A DNA stretch of 64,000 bases from Todiramphus chloris collaris. Its lineage: Eukaryota; Chordata; Aves; Coraciiformes; Alcedinidae. Below, piece after piece: positions 13,836-24,600 of the stretch. The stretch lies in the NCBI GenBank assembly GCA_025345505.1, contig JANVCC010000011.1:7380767-7444766 (forward strand), written 5' to 3'. The notes below the pieces were generated by a model. That model was not told the DNA's origin, ran no database searches, and was given only the letters and a program-made list of their open reading frames with translations. Numbering within the stretch: position 1 is the first letter of the stretch; each line of letters starts with the position of its first letter. A program made the translations under genes and the position numbers.

Positions 13836-13881
13836 CTTAAATATGTTATCCCAGAGGCACTTCCACCATCACTGATTGGCT
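13836..13881 (-). promoter_or_regulatory. LTR promoter elements: CCAAT box and TATA box
   Basis: Read on the minus strand, AGCCAATCAG (13872-13881) is followed about 30 bp later by TATTTAAG (13836-13843). This is the arrangement of a retroviral U3 promoter, and it sets the sense of the solo LTR. Both motifs are intact, so residual transcription into plus-descending coordinates is possible in principle. Confidence 0.7.
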
Positions 13882-14023
13882 CAGCTTTGGCCAGCAGCAG
13901 GTCTGTCTTGGAGCTGGTTGGTGTTGGCTTCATCAGACACGGAAGAAACTTCTAGCAGTTTCTTACAGAAACCGCCTCTGTATCCCCCCTGCTACCAAAA
14001 CTTTGCAATATAATCCCAATACA

Positions 14024-17000
14024 ACACTGAAAGGATATAAAGACTTCAGAAAGAAAAAAAAAAAAAAACCCAACAGGTTTCAGTGATAGGCAGGATTTTT
14101 CTTGAGGGAATTCTTGATCATCCTTAGAAATGATTAGGAACATCTGGCCTTAGGCTGAGCATTTCTTGGGATCAGGTGCTGCTGGGCCTCATTGCTTCAC
14201 GTGTGAAAGAAATATGTAACTCTCTGGGTTTTGTAAAGCCCCATCGTTATGAGAGGAGTGTGTCAACATGCAGGAGTGAGAGGTGATATGACAAGAGAGT
14301 TTTATGGGTAAGAATTTTGAAGTGATGCACTTTGCTATAAAAAGCTTAGACAAGTGAATACATTTTTATAACTACAATACAGTGTTATTAAGATTTTCTA
14401 AAGCTTTTTCCAATCTGTCATTCACCCTGAAAATCCAGCTGTGCTCCATATCCTGTTATTTGACACATGGCTTCAACGTTAGTTAGTTATTATTGACACC
14501 TATTTGCAACTAAGCAAGATGTGTTCTATAACTAGAAGTTTTTACACTAGATATTTTTTCATTGCATTTTTAACAGATGAATAAAGTAATATTAGTTCCA
14601 TTTTCTTCTAAATAACTGGGCCTTGCATTAATTAGTCCTTACAATTTACATACCATTTTTCATTTGGTTATTGCCAACTTGAAGATGAAAACCAGCAAGA
14701 ACAACAACAGGGATAGTCATGTTTTTTTTAGGTAGGCATGAATTTCTTGGTAGGCAAAAATTATGACTTAACCTATTAATAGAGTGCTTATTGGACCCCA
14801 AAATACAGAAACCTTATTGTTGTGGTCAAGATGTTAATAATTTAAAACATATATTGATCAGTATCTAATGATTTTTTATTTCTAATCTTCGGATCTTACA
14901 AGTTACAAGCAAAAGGTGTGAGAAGAAGCAGAAGTCTTATGATCTTCTTTGTAAACCTTCTAGAGACAGAAACCTCTGACCCCAGACACCTTGGTGAGCT
15001 GAAGAAAAAAGGCTCATGTTCCACTTCATATACCAGCTGTTATATAGTAATTTAAATGCAGTAGATCAATTCAACAAGAGCAATTATGTATGCCACTTCA
15101 AAATAACTGACCAAAGCGTAAACCTCAAGTGTGAAGATGATGGAGAAGATGCATAAAGTAGATATACTCATACTGAAGTCCACTACTCTCTCTACCTCAA
15201 GGTAATCCTAGAAAGCCAATTCCCACCTAGCTGTAGATGCATCCTGTGTGGATTTTTGTTACATTAGTGTCTATTACCTCTACAAAACTTGCTGTTGAGA
15301 ATTTCAACTTATCACTAAGTCTTCATTCAAACATGCCTGTATATAGTGTAATGAAATATTTTATTCAATTGACGAGCTGAACTCATAGGCAGTGGTTGCT
15401 GCTTATGTGTATGAATATGAACTACCTTTCTCCCTGGGATATCTTTAAATATTTCTATTTTCTAGTTTATTCAGTTATCTTGGCTGGAAAACTCAATGGC
15501 ATGGGAATAAATATAAATATTTCAAGAGCCAGGAGACTTGGAGAAAGAGCAATATGGTAGGCATATCAGTTATTTCATGAAATTTGGGACATCCTCGTTA
15601 TTTTTTCCAAAGCACCATAAAAAATGCAGTTTAGAACAACAGACCTACTTTCTATCACAGAAGTGAAAAGACTGACAGGTTCACAGCATCTGAGAACACA
15701 GTCTCATTCTGTTCTTCTGTAGTCCCATTATATAGCAACATGTTGTATCCAGCATTTTATGAAAAGGGTAAAATATTAGTATTTTACTCTTGAGAGCATA
15801 AATTAGGAGAACAACTTCCATCTTTTTTTTTTTTTTTCCCCCAGATGTTTTAACATATTCTGTTTATTATTTTGTTAGAAGAACATGGGGCATTATGCAT
15901 ACTTTCTTAGCAAATGGATGTCTTAATCACATGCTGAACAAGGACATTTTTTTTCTCCATTTAAAAGCAGGACTAACTCAAGGAGGCTATTGTCCCAAAT
16001 GATATACTAAAGCAGGGAGGATACAGGAGTTACAGTTTCTGGAGGAAAGTGGAGCTATGAAGCTGTAGAAGAACATTTTAGAAAGATAAACCTTTACCTT
16101 ATCTTCATAAGGCTGGAGGAAGAAACTGGGTCAGTAGCGTGATACTAGGGTGGTTTCTGAGACAGCCAGAGTGGAGCAATCCAAGGAAAATATCATATTT
16201 TCCTTTGAAAGTGAGAGCATAAAGGTCCTCATGACTTTTCATCCTTCATGAGAGACAAGCAGATGGAGGTTTCCAGCAGAAAGGGAGCTACAGCAATAGC
16301 CTAGATGAGAGATCCTCAAGGAAACAAGGATCAGGTAAGAATCAGGACTCTGGGGAATGTTGCAGCTGGCTTTAATAAAGTTGTGCAACAATTCTGGAAC
16401 TATCAGGGCCATCTCCTAAGCTCTCATTTACCTTGGGTTTGCTATACTACTTTAGTTACCAGTGAGGAGTTGAATTCTAGGGTTTTTCTTCTAGACATTA
16501 ACAGTTGAAATTCTGGAGACTCTCATAACCTCCCCTTACTTCTTGAATGTTGAGAAAGAGAGGGATAGAGAGGGGAACATTTAACGTGAAGAACTTGATC
16601 CCTAGGTGTGATTTCCACCAGCAGTTCAATGGGCATAGACTGCTTTTTTTGCGGTCAGAGGAAATTGAGATATATAACACTTTCCTTTTCTACACTGCAA
16701 GAAATTTGCTATCCTTAAAAAAATACCCCATACATCTGAGCAGTTCACCGCCCAGAACACCTTGAAGCTCAGTTGTCAGGATAGTTAGGAGATTCAATTT
16801 TTTTCCCAGTTTAGTCAGAGAAGAGACCCAAACCTTCCCCATATCTAATACATACAGTTTGGTTTTGCCCTTTTTTCCATGTCTAAAGGAAAACATGTGT
16901 AACCTCAACTGCAACACAAAACTGTTACAGACTTGCCTTGGGTATTTCCCTTGGCCGTCAATATTTTGGTACTTACGAAAGAGCATAAACAGTGACCTTC

Positions 17001-18224
17001 ATGAAAAGTCCATCCTTCTTACTGACATGGCTATGAACACAAGTGCATCACCGTTCAGTATGTTTGTGTTTTAATTGGGTATGAAAGGTGAGGTTAAGGG
17101 CCAAAGGCAATCTTAATTTAGATTTAAAATTGCCCTCTTATGGCAAAGATTTGATCTTCTCTCTGGCTTCTCAGGGGTGGTCTTTCTCTCAAATTAGTGA
17201 GCTTTCTTCAGGAGAAGGAAGGCAAAAGAACTACAATCCTTCCCACATCAAGTATGTATCTGAGGTCAGTTAGGTGAATTGTCCACTGCTGTAAACATCT
17301 GATCCTTGATTTTCATCAAACTAAAGAATGGGGGGAAGCAAAAAGGAAAATCAGAGGCTAAAGCCTGCTTTCCACTTCCAGGACACTTATCCTTCTGGGA
17401 GTCCTGGTCTGAAATCCTTCCTTTCTAGGTGATTCCTAGAAGTGTGATAGGATTAAATGAACTGTCTTTTTGCATAGTGTAATGCTGCTAGCCAGTGTCC
17501 AGAAACTACACTATGGTTAACTGCTAAATTCATTCCACATACATGGCCAAGGACAAAATAAAGTCCACTTTCTAGTAACAGACCTGTATATACTGTATAT
17601 AATATTGTTCTTCAATATTAAGCAATGCTAAAGCTCACTTTACTTTATAAAAGTAAGCTAAAAACTGAGTGTCCCTGTATAGACAAATTCATACCTATTC
17701 ATACAGTAGTCAAGGTAAAACCACTGTAAGGTTACAAACTTAGGTATGAGTATGTTGTTTGCTAGAAATCAATTATAAGGCCTTTAAGTTTCTGTCTTCT
17801 ACTAATTATTTCCAAAATTTCCATCCTGTGTTCTTAGAAAACAAAATAAAATGCTTCACACAGAAACAAAAAAAATATTTTTCTATCAGATAAATAAACT
17901 GATTTCAGCAGAAGGTTCAGCATGCATCCAATTCCTGGAAAGGGAAGACAGAATAATTTTGGCAATTTATTTGTACAGAGTTGAAATTTACTACCTGTAC
18001 TTTTCCTTGCAAAGAAATGACAATTTTAGCTCTCCTAGTCTTCAAAATAGCATTAATGTGTGCTGAATACCTGCTGAAAATACCCAGTGCAAATTATGAT
18101 TCCTGAGTTGTACCATGAAAATGTGCCAATATTCTGCTACTATAGATCAGCATGTTTCAATGCTCAAGAATGTTCCTTGACACCATTTTAGTGTAAAGTA
18201 GCTACTAGTATAGACTACTTGGAA
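14024..18224. other. non-coding DNA, no gene seen
   Basis: This is AT-rich sequence with homopolymer runs, for example A16 near 14053 and T15 near 15823. No transposon or supported exon was recognised. The open frames around 16.5-17.1 kb overlap each other on both strands and lack any domain. Confidence 0.6.
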
Positions 18225-18562
18225 AGACTTGGCCTTGCAGTATATACAAGAGTCTTATAAGAAAGATGGAGAGATGTTTTATCAAAGCTTGTAGTGACAG
18301 GGCAAGAGGCCACGATTTTAAACTGAAAGAGAGTAGATTTATACTGGACATAAGGAAGAAATTTTTTTTTATGATGAGAGTGGTAAGACACTGGCACAGG
18401 TATCCCAGAAAGTTTTGAATGCCCCATCATTGGATTTGTTCAAGGTCAAGTTGGATGGGGCATTGAGCAACCTGATCTAGTAAAAGATGTCCCTGCCTAT
18501 AGCAAGGGGTATAGACTAGATGATCTTTAATGTCCCTTCCAAACCAAACCATTCTATGTTTC
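18225..18562 (+). mobile_element. CR1 LINE 3' fragment
   Basis: This covers the last part of ORF2 and the 3' UTR. A decayed version of the 'gataggacaagggg..tttaaactgaaagagggtagattta' stretch is followed by 'ggacataaggaagaaat', 'gcactggcacagg', 'gatgccccatc', 'ttcaaggtcaagttggatgggg', and the terminal 'gatgatctttaatgtcccttccaaa..accattctatg'. It is about 340 bp long and 5' truncated with no open reading frame. It lies tail to tail with the large minus-strand CR1, about 125 bp away. Confidence 0.92.
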
Positions 18563-18688
18563 TAATTGCCCTGTCTAAAGACAATCATTATCCATCAAAT
18601 TCTACCAAAGGACTCCCCCACTAAGAAAGACAGTGTCAATAAAGATCATTAAAGCCTATATTCTCATGCATAAATCTTAGACACTGTA

Positions 18689-18720
18689 TCACAGAATCAC
18701 AGAATCACAGAATCACAGAG
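18689..18720 (-). repeat. CR1 3'-terminal octamer repeat (TTCTGTGA)x4
   Basis: Four tandem copies of an 8-bp unit form the extreme 3' end of the CR1 copy. CR1 elements end in such short octamer arrays instead of a poly(A) tail, so this fixes the 3' boundary of the element at about 18689. Confidence 0.93.
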
Positions 18721-18789
18721 TGTTAGGGGTTGAAAGGGACCTTGGAGATCTTCGAGTTCAACCCCCCTGCCAGTGCAGGATCATATAAG

Positions 18790-18831
18790 CTACCCTACAA
18801 CCTAATCTACCCTATAACCTAATCTACCCTA
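18790..18831. repeat. 17-bp tandem repeat in CR1 3' UTR
   Basis: Two near-identical 17-bp units (ctaccctacaacctaat and ctaccctataacctaat) are followed by a partial third. They sit where other CR1 copies in this window have a short 'cctagagcaggtcaca' stretch, so this looks like a local expansion in this copy or its subfamily. Confidence 0.85.
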
Positions 18832-19330
18832 ACACAGGTCACTCAGGAATGCATCCAGGCGAGTTCTGAAAATCTCCAGAGAAGGAGACTCCACAACCTC
18901 TCTGGGCAGCCTGTTTCAATGCTCTATGACCCTTACTGTAAAGAAGTTCCTCCTCATGTTAAGGTGGAACCTCCTGTGCTCCAACTTATATCCATTCCCC
19001 CTAGTCCTATCACAAGGCACAAGTGAGAAGAGGTTGTCCCTTTCCTCTTGACACTTAGCCCTCATATATTTATAAACATTTCTCAAATCCCCTCTCAGTC
19101 TTCTCTTTTCCAGACTAAAGAGCCCCAGGTGTCTCAGCCTCGCCTCATGAGGCATGTGCTCCTGTCCCTTCGTCATCCTTGTAGCCCTCCATTGGACCAT
19201 CTCAAGCAGATCCCTGTCTCTCTTGAACCGGGGAGCCCAGAACTGGACACAATACTCCAGGTGAGGTCTCACCAATGCAGAGTAGAGGGGGAGGAGAACC
19301 TCCCTCGATCTGCTGGACACGCTCCTTTTC
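18829..19330 (-). pseudogene. CR1 ORF2 RT C-terminal region
   Basis: Downstream of the deletion the frame encodes the conserved C-terminal extension of CR1 ORF2: [17 protein letters not shown], then [10 protein letters not shown], then [15 protein letters not shown], then a Cys/Arg-rich end with [13 protein letters not shown] at 18916-18918 replaces the Trp of the usual EHW motif; beyond it the same frame continues to a TAG at 18829-18831, which is probably the ancestral stop. The segment is out of frame with the RT start preceding the deletion. Confidence 0.88.
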
Positions 19331-19866
19331 CCTGCCCTTTTTGAGGACTGAAGTGACACTGGCTTTCCTCCAGTCCTCCGGCACCTCTCCCATTTGCCAT
19401 GATTTTGCAAAAATGATGGAGAGTGGCAGGGCAATAACATCAGCCAATTCGCTCAGCACTCTTGGGTGCATCTCATCAGGGCCCATGGATTTATGTATAT
19501 TCAACTTACGTAACTCATCCTTAACCCAGTCTTCATTGACCAGTGGAGAGTCATCCTTCCCCCAGGCTTTCTCCCTTCAACCAGGGACTGGAATTCACAG
19601 GGGCTGGTCTTAGAAGAAAAGACTGAAGCAAAGAAGGTGTTGAGCAACTCTGCCTTCTCTGCATCCTCGGTTATTAAGACTGCTTTCTCATTCAGCAGTG
19701 GCCCCACACTTTCCTTGTTCTTCCTCTTGGCACTTATGTATTTAAAGAAACTTTTCTTATTCTCTCTTACCTGACTCACCAACTTAAGCTCTAAGAGGGC
19801 TTTGGCCTTCCTTATTGCCTTCCTACATGCCCTGACTACTTCTCTATAATTTTCCCAACCGACCAG
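19331..19866 (-). pseudogene. CR1 ORF2 linker and start of RT, frameshifted
   Basis: This continues ORF2 after the TGA. From 19866 to about 19575 the frame is the same as the endonuclease and contains the linker stretch NKKSFFKYISAKRK. and the GPLLNE motif. A frameshift near 19575 moves the sequence to another frame, where it continues with [13 protein letters not shown], the first conserved block of the CR1 RT, and on to SVLKKGR. There the sequence breaks off at the internal deletion. It is non-functional because no RT palm motifs follow. Confidence 0.85.
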
Positions 19867-21234
19867 TCATTTTTTCCATGAACTGTATAGTTCTTTCTTC
19901 CTTGAAATCTCCTTCAAAAGCTCCCTGCTCATCCATGTGGGTCTCCTAGTGTGCCTTCCAGATTTTTTCCTCAAGGGAATACATCTATCCTGGGCCTGAA
20001 GAAACTGTTTTTTAAGAAATAACCAACTTTCTTGGGCTCCTTTACCCTCCAAAGTACTAGCCCATGGGATTCCAGCAAGTAGATCTTTGAAAAGTTCAAA
20101 GTCAGCCCTGTGGAAGTCCAGGGTTGCAGTCCTACTTACTGCTCTAGTTCTCCCTTGTTTAATGTTAAATTCTATCATATCGTGATCACTATCACCCAGG
20201 CTATTCCCAACCCTAATGTCTCCAACCAGTCCTTCTTTATTAGTTAATACAAGATCCAACAGTGCACCCCTCCTTGTTGGTTCATCCACGACCTGCATCA
20301 GAAAGTTGTCATCTACACACTGCAAGAGCTTTTTGGACTGGGTATGCCTGGCTGTATGGGCTTTCCAACAGATATCAGGGTGATTGAAGTCACTCACGAC
20401 TACCAGGGAGGGTGTTCTAGAGGCCACTTCCAGTTGACTGTAGAAGGCTCTGTCAACACCTTCTTCTTGGTTTGGTGGCCTGTAGTAGACACCCAGAACA
20501 ATTTTATTCCCTTTTCCATGTCCCTTGACTTTTACCCATAAGCTTTCAACCTCTTCTACCTCCCCTCCTGGATAGAACCTAATACATTTTAGTTGCTCTC
20601 GCACGTAGAAAGCAACACCACCACCTCGCCTTGCTGGCCTATCTCTTCTGAATCGAACATAACCTTCCAAAACAACATTCCAGTCGTGGGAGCTGTCCCA
20701 CCACATCTCAGTAATAGCAATTATATCATAGTTGTATATTCTCACATATATCTCTAACTCCTTCTGCTTATTCCCCATGCTCCGTGCATTGGCATACAAG
20801 CATTTCAGAGAGGGGATAGAGTTAATAGTTTTTAATCTTTTTATACAACCATTTATGGCCACCTCTGTGGCCACTAGTCTATCAGAGACCTCTGTGTGAT
20901 TGTGGTCACACATACCGGTACTATCCGCCTCAAGTGGGACAGCAGACTGAAGGTTGTCCCCAGGCTTATCAGGCTCATCACTAGAAAGTCTGTGTGCATT
21001 GGTACAGAGGCACCCGATCTCTGCAACTGGCTTTACCCCCATCCTTCGTCCCGCACCCCCGGGCTCATTGCTGGAGGAGTGGGTTTTATCCCCTTCCCTC
21101 TTCAATTCGGGTTTCCTGATCGCTTCTGCAGCCACCACACCACTAGTGATGTACATGTTTCTGTTGTCCAATGTATCACAAGTATCAAAATCACTCGCCC
21201 CAAGTAGGACAACAGACTGGAGGCCCATCTTCAC
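19867..21234 (-). CDS. CR1 ORF2 endonuclease region, open for 455 codons
   Basis: This is the N-terminal half of CR1 ORF2, the protein that nicks target DNA for target-primed reverse transcription. An AP-endonuclease-type domain spans roughly residues 143-360. Its signature residues are visible: Asn in ANARSM (about 149), Glu in ITEMWW (about 176), RGGGVAFYVRE (about 203), GVYYRPPN (about 248), Asp and Asn in SDFNHPDICW (about 282 and 284; the preceding residue is usually Gly), and Asp/His in GDSDH (about 350-351). Residues 1-140 are low in recognisable structure. The frame opens at a GTG; the first ATG is two codons later, and the true start is unknown. It ends at a single TGA (19867-19869), after which the same frame continues with CR1-like protein to about 19575, so this is a nonsense-truncated ORF2. 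As a product it would be an endonuclease without RT. Confidence 0.85.
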   Translation of the reverse strand: MKMGLQSVVLLGASDFDTCDTLDNRNMYITSGVVAAEAIRKPELKREGDKTHSSSNEPGGAGRRMGVKPVAEIGCLCTNAHRLSSDEPDKPGDNLQSAVPLEADSTGMCDHNHTEVSDRLVATEVAINGCIKRLKTINSIPSLKCLYANARSMGNKQKELEIYVRIYNYDIIAITEMWWDSSHDWNVVLEGYVRFRRDRPARRGGGVAFYVREQLKCIRFYPGGEVEEVESLWVKVKGHGKGNKIVLGVYYRPPNQEEGVDRAFYSQLEVASRTPSLVVVSDFNHPDICWKAHTARHTQSKKLLQCVDDNFLMQVVDEPTRRGALLDLVLTNKEGLVGDIRVGNSLGDSDHDMIEFNIKQGRTRAVSRTATLDFHRADFELFKDLLAGIPWASTLEGKGAQESWLFLKKQFLQAQDRCIPLRKKSGRHTRRPTWMSRELLKEISRKKELYSSWKK

Positions 21235-21267
21235 TGAGGCTGGCTTTATCCCCCTCCCCCTTCAATC

Positions 21268-21550
21268 CTAGTTTAAAGCCCTTTCAATGAGACCTGCTAA
21301 CTCTTGTGCGAGGATCCTTTTTCCCATTTGTGACAGCTGTATTCCATCTGGTGCCAGTAGGTCAGGTGCCAAATAAACTTCTCCATGATCAAAAAAACCA
21401 GAATTCTGATGGTGGCACCAGTCTTTCAGTATCATCCCTAGATCAGTGCATTGGGTTTGTAAAGGAAGATGACTCGATTTGCCAGGCCTCAGAGAAAGTA
21501 TCCTCAACTCCAAGAGTTAAGGCTGTTATGCTGAGAAGTGTGCATTGCTC
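21268..21550 (-). pseudogene. CR1 ORF1 C-terminal fragment (esterase-like)
   Basis: About 80 residues remain, ending in AGLIERALN and a TAG stop. CR1 ORF1 encodes an RNA-binding/esterase-type protein. The piece here matches the end of its SGNH-hydrolase-like domain, with the 'FFDHG' stretch followed by 'LLAPDGIQLS'. In the family the last block normally reads DGIHLS, carrying the catalytic Asp and His; here the His is Gln. The N-terminal portion, including any zinc finger, is absent through 5' truncation. It shares a reading frame with the downstream ORF2 and is separated from it by about 33 bases. Confidence 0.8.
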
Positions 21551-21597
21551 CATTTATAAGGCATGGGTCGTAAAGATAAGCAGTACCTTTATTTGAC

Positions 21598-21680
21598 TAA
21601 CAGAGTTGGAAGAACAGGCAAGCTTTGAAGATATCAGCTCTTCCTCAGACCTGAGCAAGAAGCAGGACATTTTGTATCAA
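21598..21680 (-). repeat. possible old amniote interspersed repeat
   Basis: On the minus strand, a 'ctgaggaagagct' motif, an 'aagcttgcc' motif and a 'gttagtcaaataaagg' end occur in the order I associate with an old, widespread reptile/bird repeat family. I cannot name the family with confidence. It lies next to the 5' truncation point of the large CR1. Confidence 0.4.
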
Positions 21681-21689
21681 GCACAGGCT

Positions 21690-24600
21690 GAGAACAATAG
21701 TTCTGAATTTAACTTTGTTAGGATAATCCATGATACAGTTAGGAAGAAAGAGTTGTTTCTTCCTAACAAAAATGAGGAAGAAGTTTTGGAACAGAGCATG
21801 ATGTTAGTAAATAGAGGTGTGATGAGGTTGTTGCTTCCTGTGAGTAGAATTATCTTTTGATTTGACAGAAAGATCATATCTTTGCATCCATAACTTTTAG
21901 CAGCTGGAAAAATTACATAATTGTGTTCCCAAGGATTTTTGGAGGACATGGGAGACCCATTTTGAAGGTCACCCTTGGGGCTCAGGACTGGAACATCATA
22001 GAAAGAAAAATGTTTTCTTATTGGTAACAGGCTATTTCTGTCCTCAAGTGTTGCTTCTATGACTTTGCACAGTAAAAGTTTAGCCAGCTACTGACATGTT
22101 TATGCTGGGGAGTGCAATACCAATGCAGTAATCAAGAGCTGTTACTCTACAAGGACTGTGAATTCTGTACATACCTGCACTTGAGAACTGTTTTATGATC
22201 AAGGGGATCAGGAGTTTTCTGTGAGAAGGACCACATTTCTGTTATGGTAGCACTTTGACCTATCACTCTTGAAGCGGTTCTGCTCTCCAGTTGATTTTTT
22301 TTTCCCCCTAATTACATGTGGCAGCACTTCTCTTTTGGATTTTCCTGGAGGTCTCCCATCTCTGGAAAAAAAGCAAAACCAAAAACTAAAACAGGATCAT
22401 GTGAAAATATATATTGATTTCTGAAAAGTTGAGGGTGTTTCTTGCTCATCTTTTTCTTATCCTCCTTCAAATCTGATATATATTCTTTCCTACTTTGCTT
22501 CAGGTAAAAGATTCTGAAGGAGGAATTTTCATTGTGTCAATAAGTTCTTGTTGCCTAGGAACACTTTTCAATTTGCCACTGTGTAGGTATTTAGGTCACC
22601 AGTGAATTAATCTTTTTGAAATTATAGCAATGGAGTCAATCACCAATTCTGAACTATCCCGTTGAGAATTGGCAGTACAGTACTTAGTTGCTCACGGATT
22701 GAAAAGTTAAATTGAATGTTCTGCTTGCAAAGAAATTCTATGAAAGAGAAAAGAAAATTAGGCTGGCTCATAATAAGAAAATATCTGTGCTTTGCAATAG
22801 TAAACTCAGAAGTTTTCTAACCTAGACCGAATTTACCGATATTGTCTAAAGGACACACCCTGTTCCCATTAGGATCTCAGCAAACCTCCCTTCACTTCAG
22901 AAAAGCACAATATCTTATCAGAGGAAAGGGAATTTAGTCATCTTTCTTTGAAACCTTCTTCTTAAAAGCAATGAAACTTTTATGTATTTCATGATCAGAT
23001 ATATGGAAGCAATGACCATCCTTCTGTAACAGCTGTTAATATTCATAATTCCTGAAACACATGAAAAGAAAAGAAAAGAAGAAAGAACACTTGTTTAATT
23101 ATCAGGAAAGTTATTTTGTATGTCAATATTGTATTTTGAGTATCTAGAATGTAGGTGTTCTAATAACTTAGGGAAGTTTCATATCTTCTACTGATTGCTA
23201 CCTCGTTTTTAACACATTATTGGAAAAGGTGGTTTGTAATTGAGACCCATCTTGCCACCTCCCTGAAAACTGAGTCTGTTCTTTCTTGGAATACTCTGAA
23301 GGAAAAGAAATAACATTACATAACAGATCATTCAGAACATGCCTAAAGTCACTTATTTTCTCCTTCAAATATGAGTTTTCCTATTGTCCTCAATATATCG
23401 TCAACAGAGCCTCAGAGCACTCCAGGGATGCCCAGAATCAAATGGCATATTCTAGGCATCACTGTTGATAAAATACGTAGAAAGGGACATTAACAGCCTT
23501 GCTCTGTAGTGCATGTCTGTACATGTTGCTCAAAGTGACAAAGGGATTTGAATTATCCACAGATTAGTTCAAAATGATCAAGAAGCCAACAAAATCAGTG
23601 TAACAGACAGAGTACTGTTTCTTCCACTTACACTGAACTATTCTGTCCTCTTATTATGGTAGTGAATTTAGGAAAAGTTATGAACTGGATCCTCAGCTGG
23701 TGTTTCCCTCATTGGTGTCATAATTCATCACATCATAAAGCATCTTTCTCCATTTCACTGTTACCATAATAACTATGTGTATGGCACTAAGGAGAGAGAT
23801 CCAAAAGATGGCATAGGCAAAGGGTTGAAACCAAGTCAAATTTGACATTCAGAAACACAAACGTATCACACTGTGGAAAGACTTCCTTTGGAGGAATTGA
23901 AAACAGTAGACCTTGTTAGGCCACACTCACATCACTGGAGTATTATTGAAGCATTTTTCCTAGTATTTTCATGAGGCACATTTTTAGGTGGGTTGTTTTA
24001 CTTATATGTTAAGCTCTGTTTTGATTTATTTATTTTTCATTCCTTTTTTTTTTTTTCTTTTAATTTTTTGATAAAGGCAAGTGGCAAGCTACATGATACA
24101 TCAGACTCTCAAACCAAAAAACACATGGAACAGGTGAAAGGCAGAGGTAAGTGGTCCAATGGGGACTAATGTAATGGCTTGGTAGATTGTAAAGATAATC
24201 CAATCTTTAAGACACTTAAATTAAATTTAGTATTACTATAGTTACAAGCATGTGACAATGAATGAAGGAGGGAAGAAGGAGAATGTGATATAACAGCAAA
24301 TGAAAGACTTCTGAAAAAATTATTTGTAGTAATAATTGATGAACTGATGCCTGAGTTCTAGGTGGAAAAAAATCCATTTTATTTGAAGTAAGGTTTTCTG
24401 ATCATTTTTACTGAGATTTCCCTTAAAACCTCTTCTAAGACCTACCAGAAACCTCTCCCTTTTTTTCATTTTTACACCTGAAGTTATGCTACTTTGAGGT
24501 ATAAAACTCCACTGATCTCCTTTGCTCATGTCAGTTGGATGGGATCAGGACTCTTAAGCTTCTTGTTGCGTCAGGATGCTATTGTGGAGACTTAGGGGGA

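Larger units (their letters stand above)
12651..14023 (-). mobile_element. solo LTR of an avian endogenous retrovirus, interrupted
   Basis: The element runs from TGTGGTG to AATACA on the plus strand and so has TG...CA termini. The flanking pentamers gcact (12646-12650) and acact (14024-14028) differ at one position, which fits an aged 5-bp target-site duplication. I recognise its internal text from a common bird LTR family: the 'gactcgacttggggaaattagttt' region, the GC-rich 'tgctccagcatgg' units, and the 'cttcttaaatatgttatcccagaggc' block. Sense is on the minus strand, shown by the CCAAT and TATA boxes. No gag, pol or env lies beside it, so it is a solo LTR left by recombination. A foreign-looking segment of about 326 bp splits it (separate entry). 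The family name is not assigned; a class III (ERVL-like) origin is only suggested by the 5-bp duplication. Confidence 0.85.
18689..21550 (-). mobile_element. large CR1 LINE copy with internal RT deletion
   Basis: A minus-strand CR1 of about 2.86 kb. In element order it holds the 3' part of ORF1 (esterase-like C-terminus), an open ORF2 endonuclease region, the start of the RT, an internal deletion that removes the catalytic RT core, the conserved C-terminal RT region, the 3' UTR, and four TTCTGTGA octamers at the 3' terminus (18689-18720). The family's full length is about 4.5 kb, so the 5' end is truncated (near 21550, boundary approximate) and roughly 1 kb is missing inside. Coding damage is modest: I see one nonsense codon after the endonuclease, one frameshift near 19575, the deletion near 19330, and a Trp-to-stop change at 18916-18918. 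It is the best preserved retroelement in the window but cannot encode a working RT. Confidence 0.95.

Noticed and set aside
19048..19613. Plus-strand frames of 98-112 codons
   Set aside because: Antisense to the CR1 RT coding segments; no independent coding evidence.
20896..21271. Plus-strand frames of about 100 codons opposite the CR1
   Set aside because: They are antisense shadows of the CR1 ORF2 coding strand.
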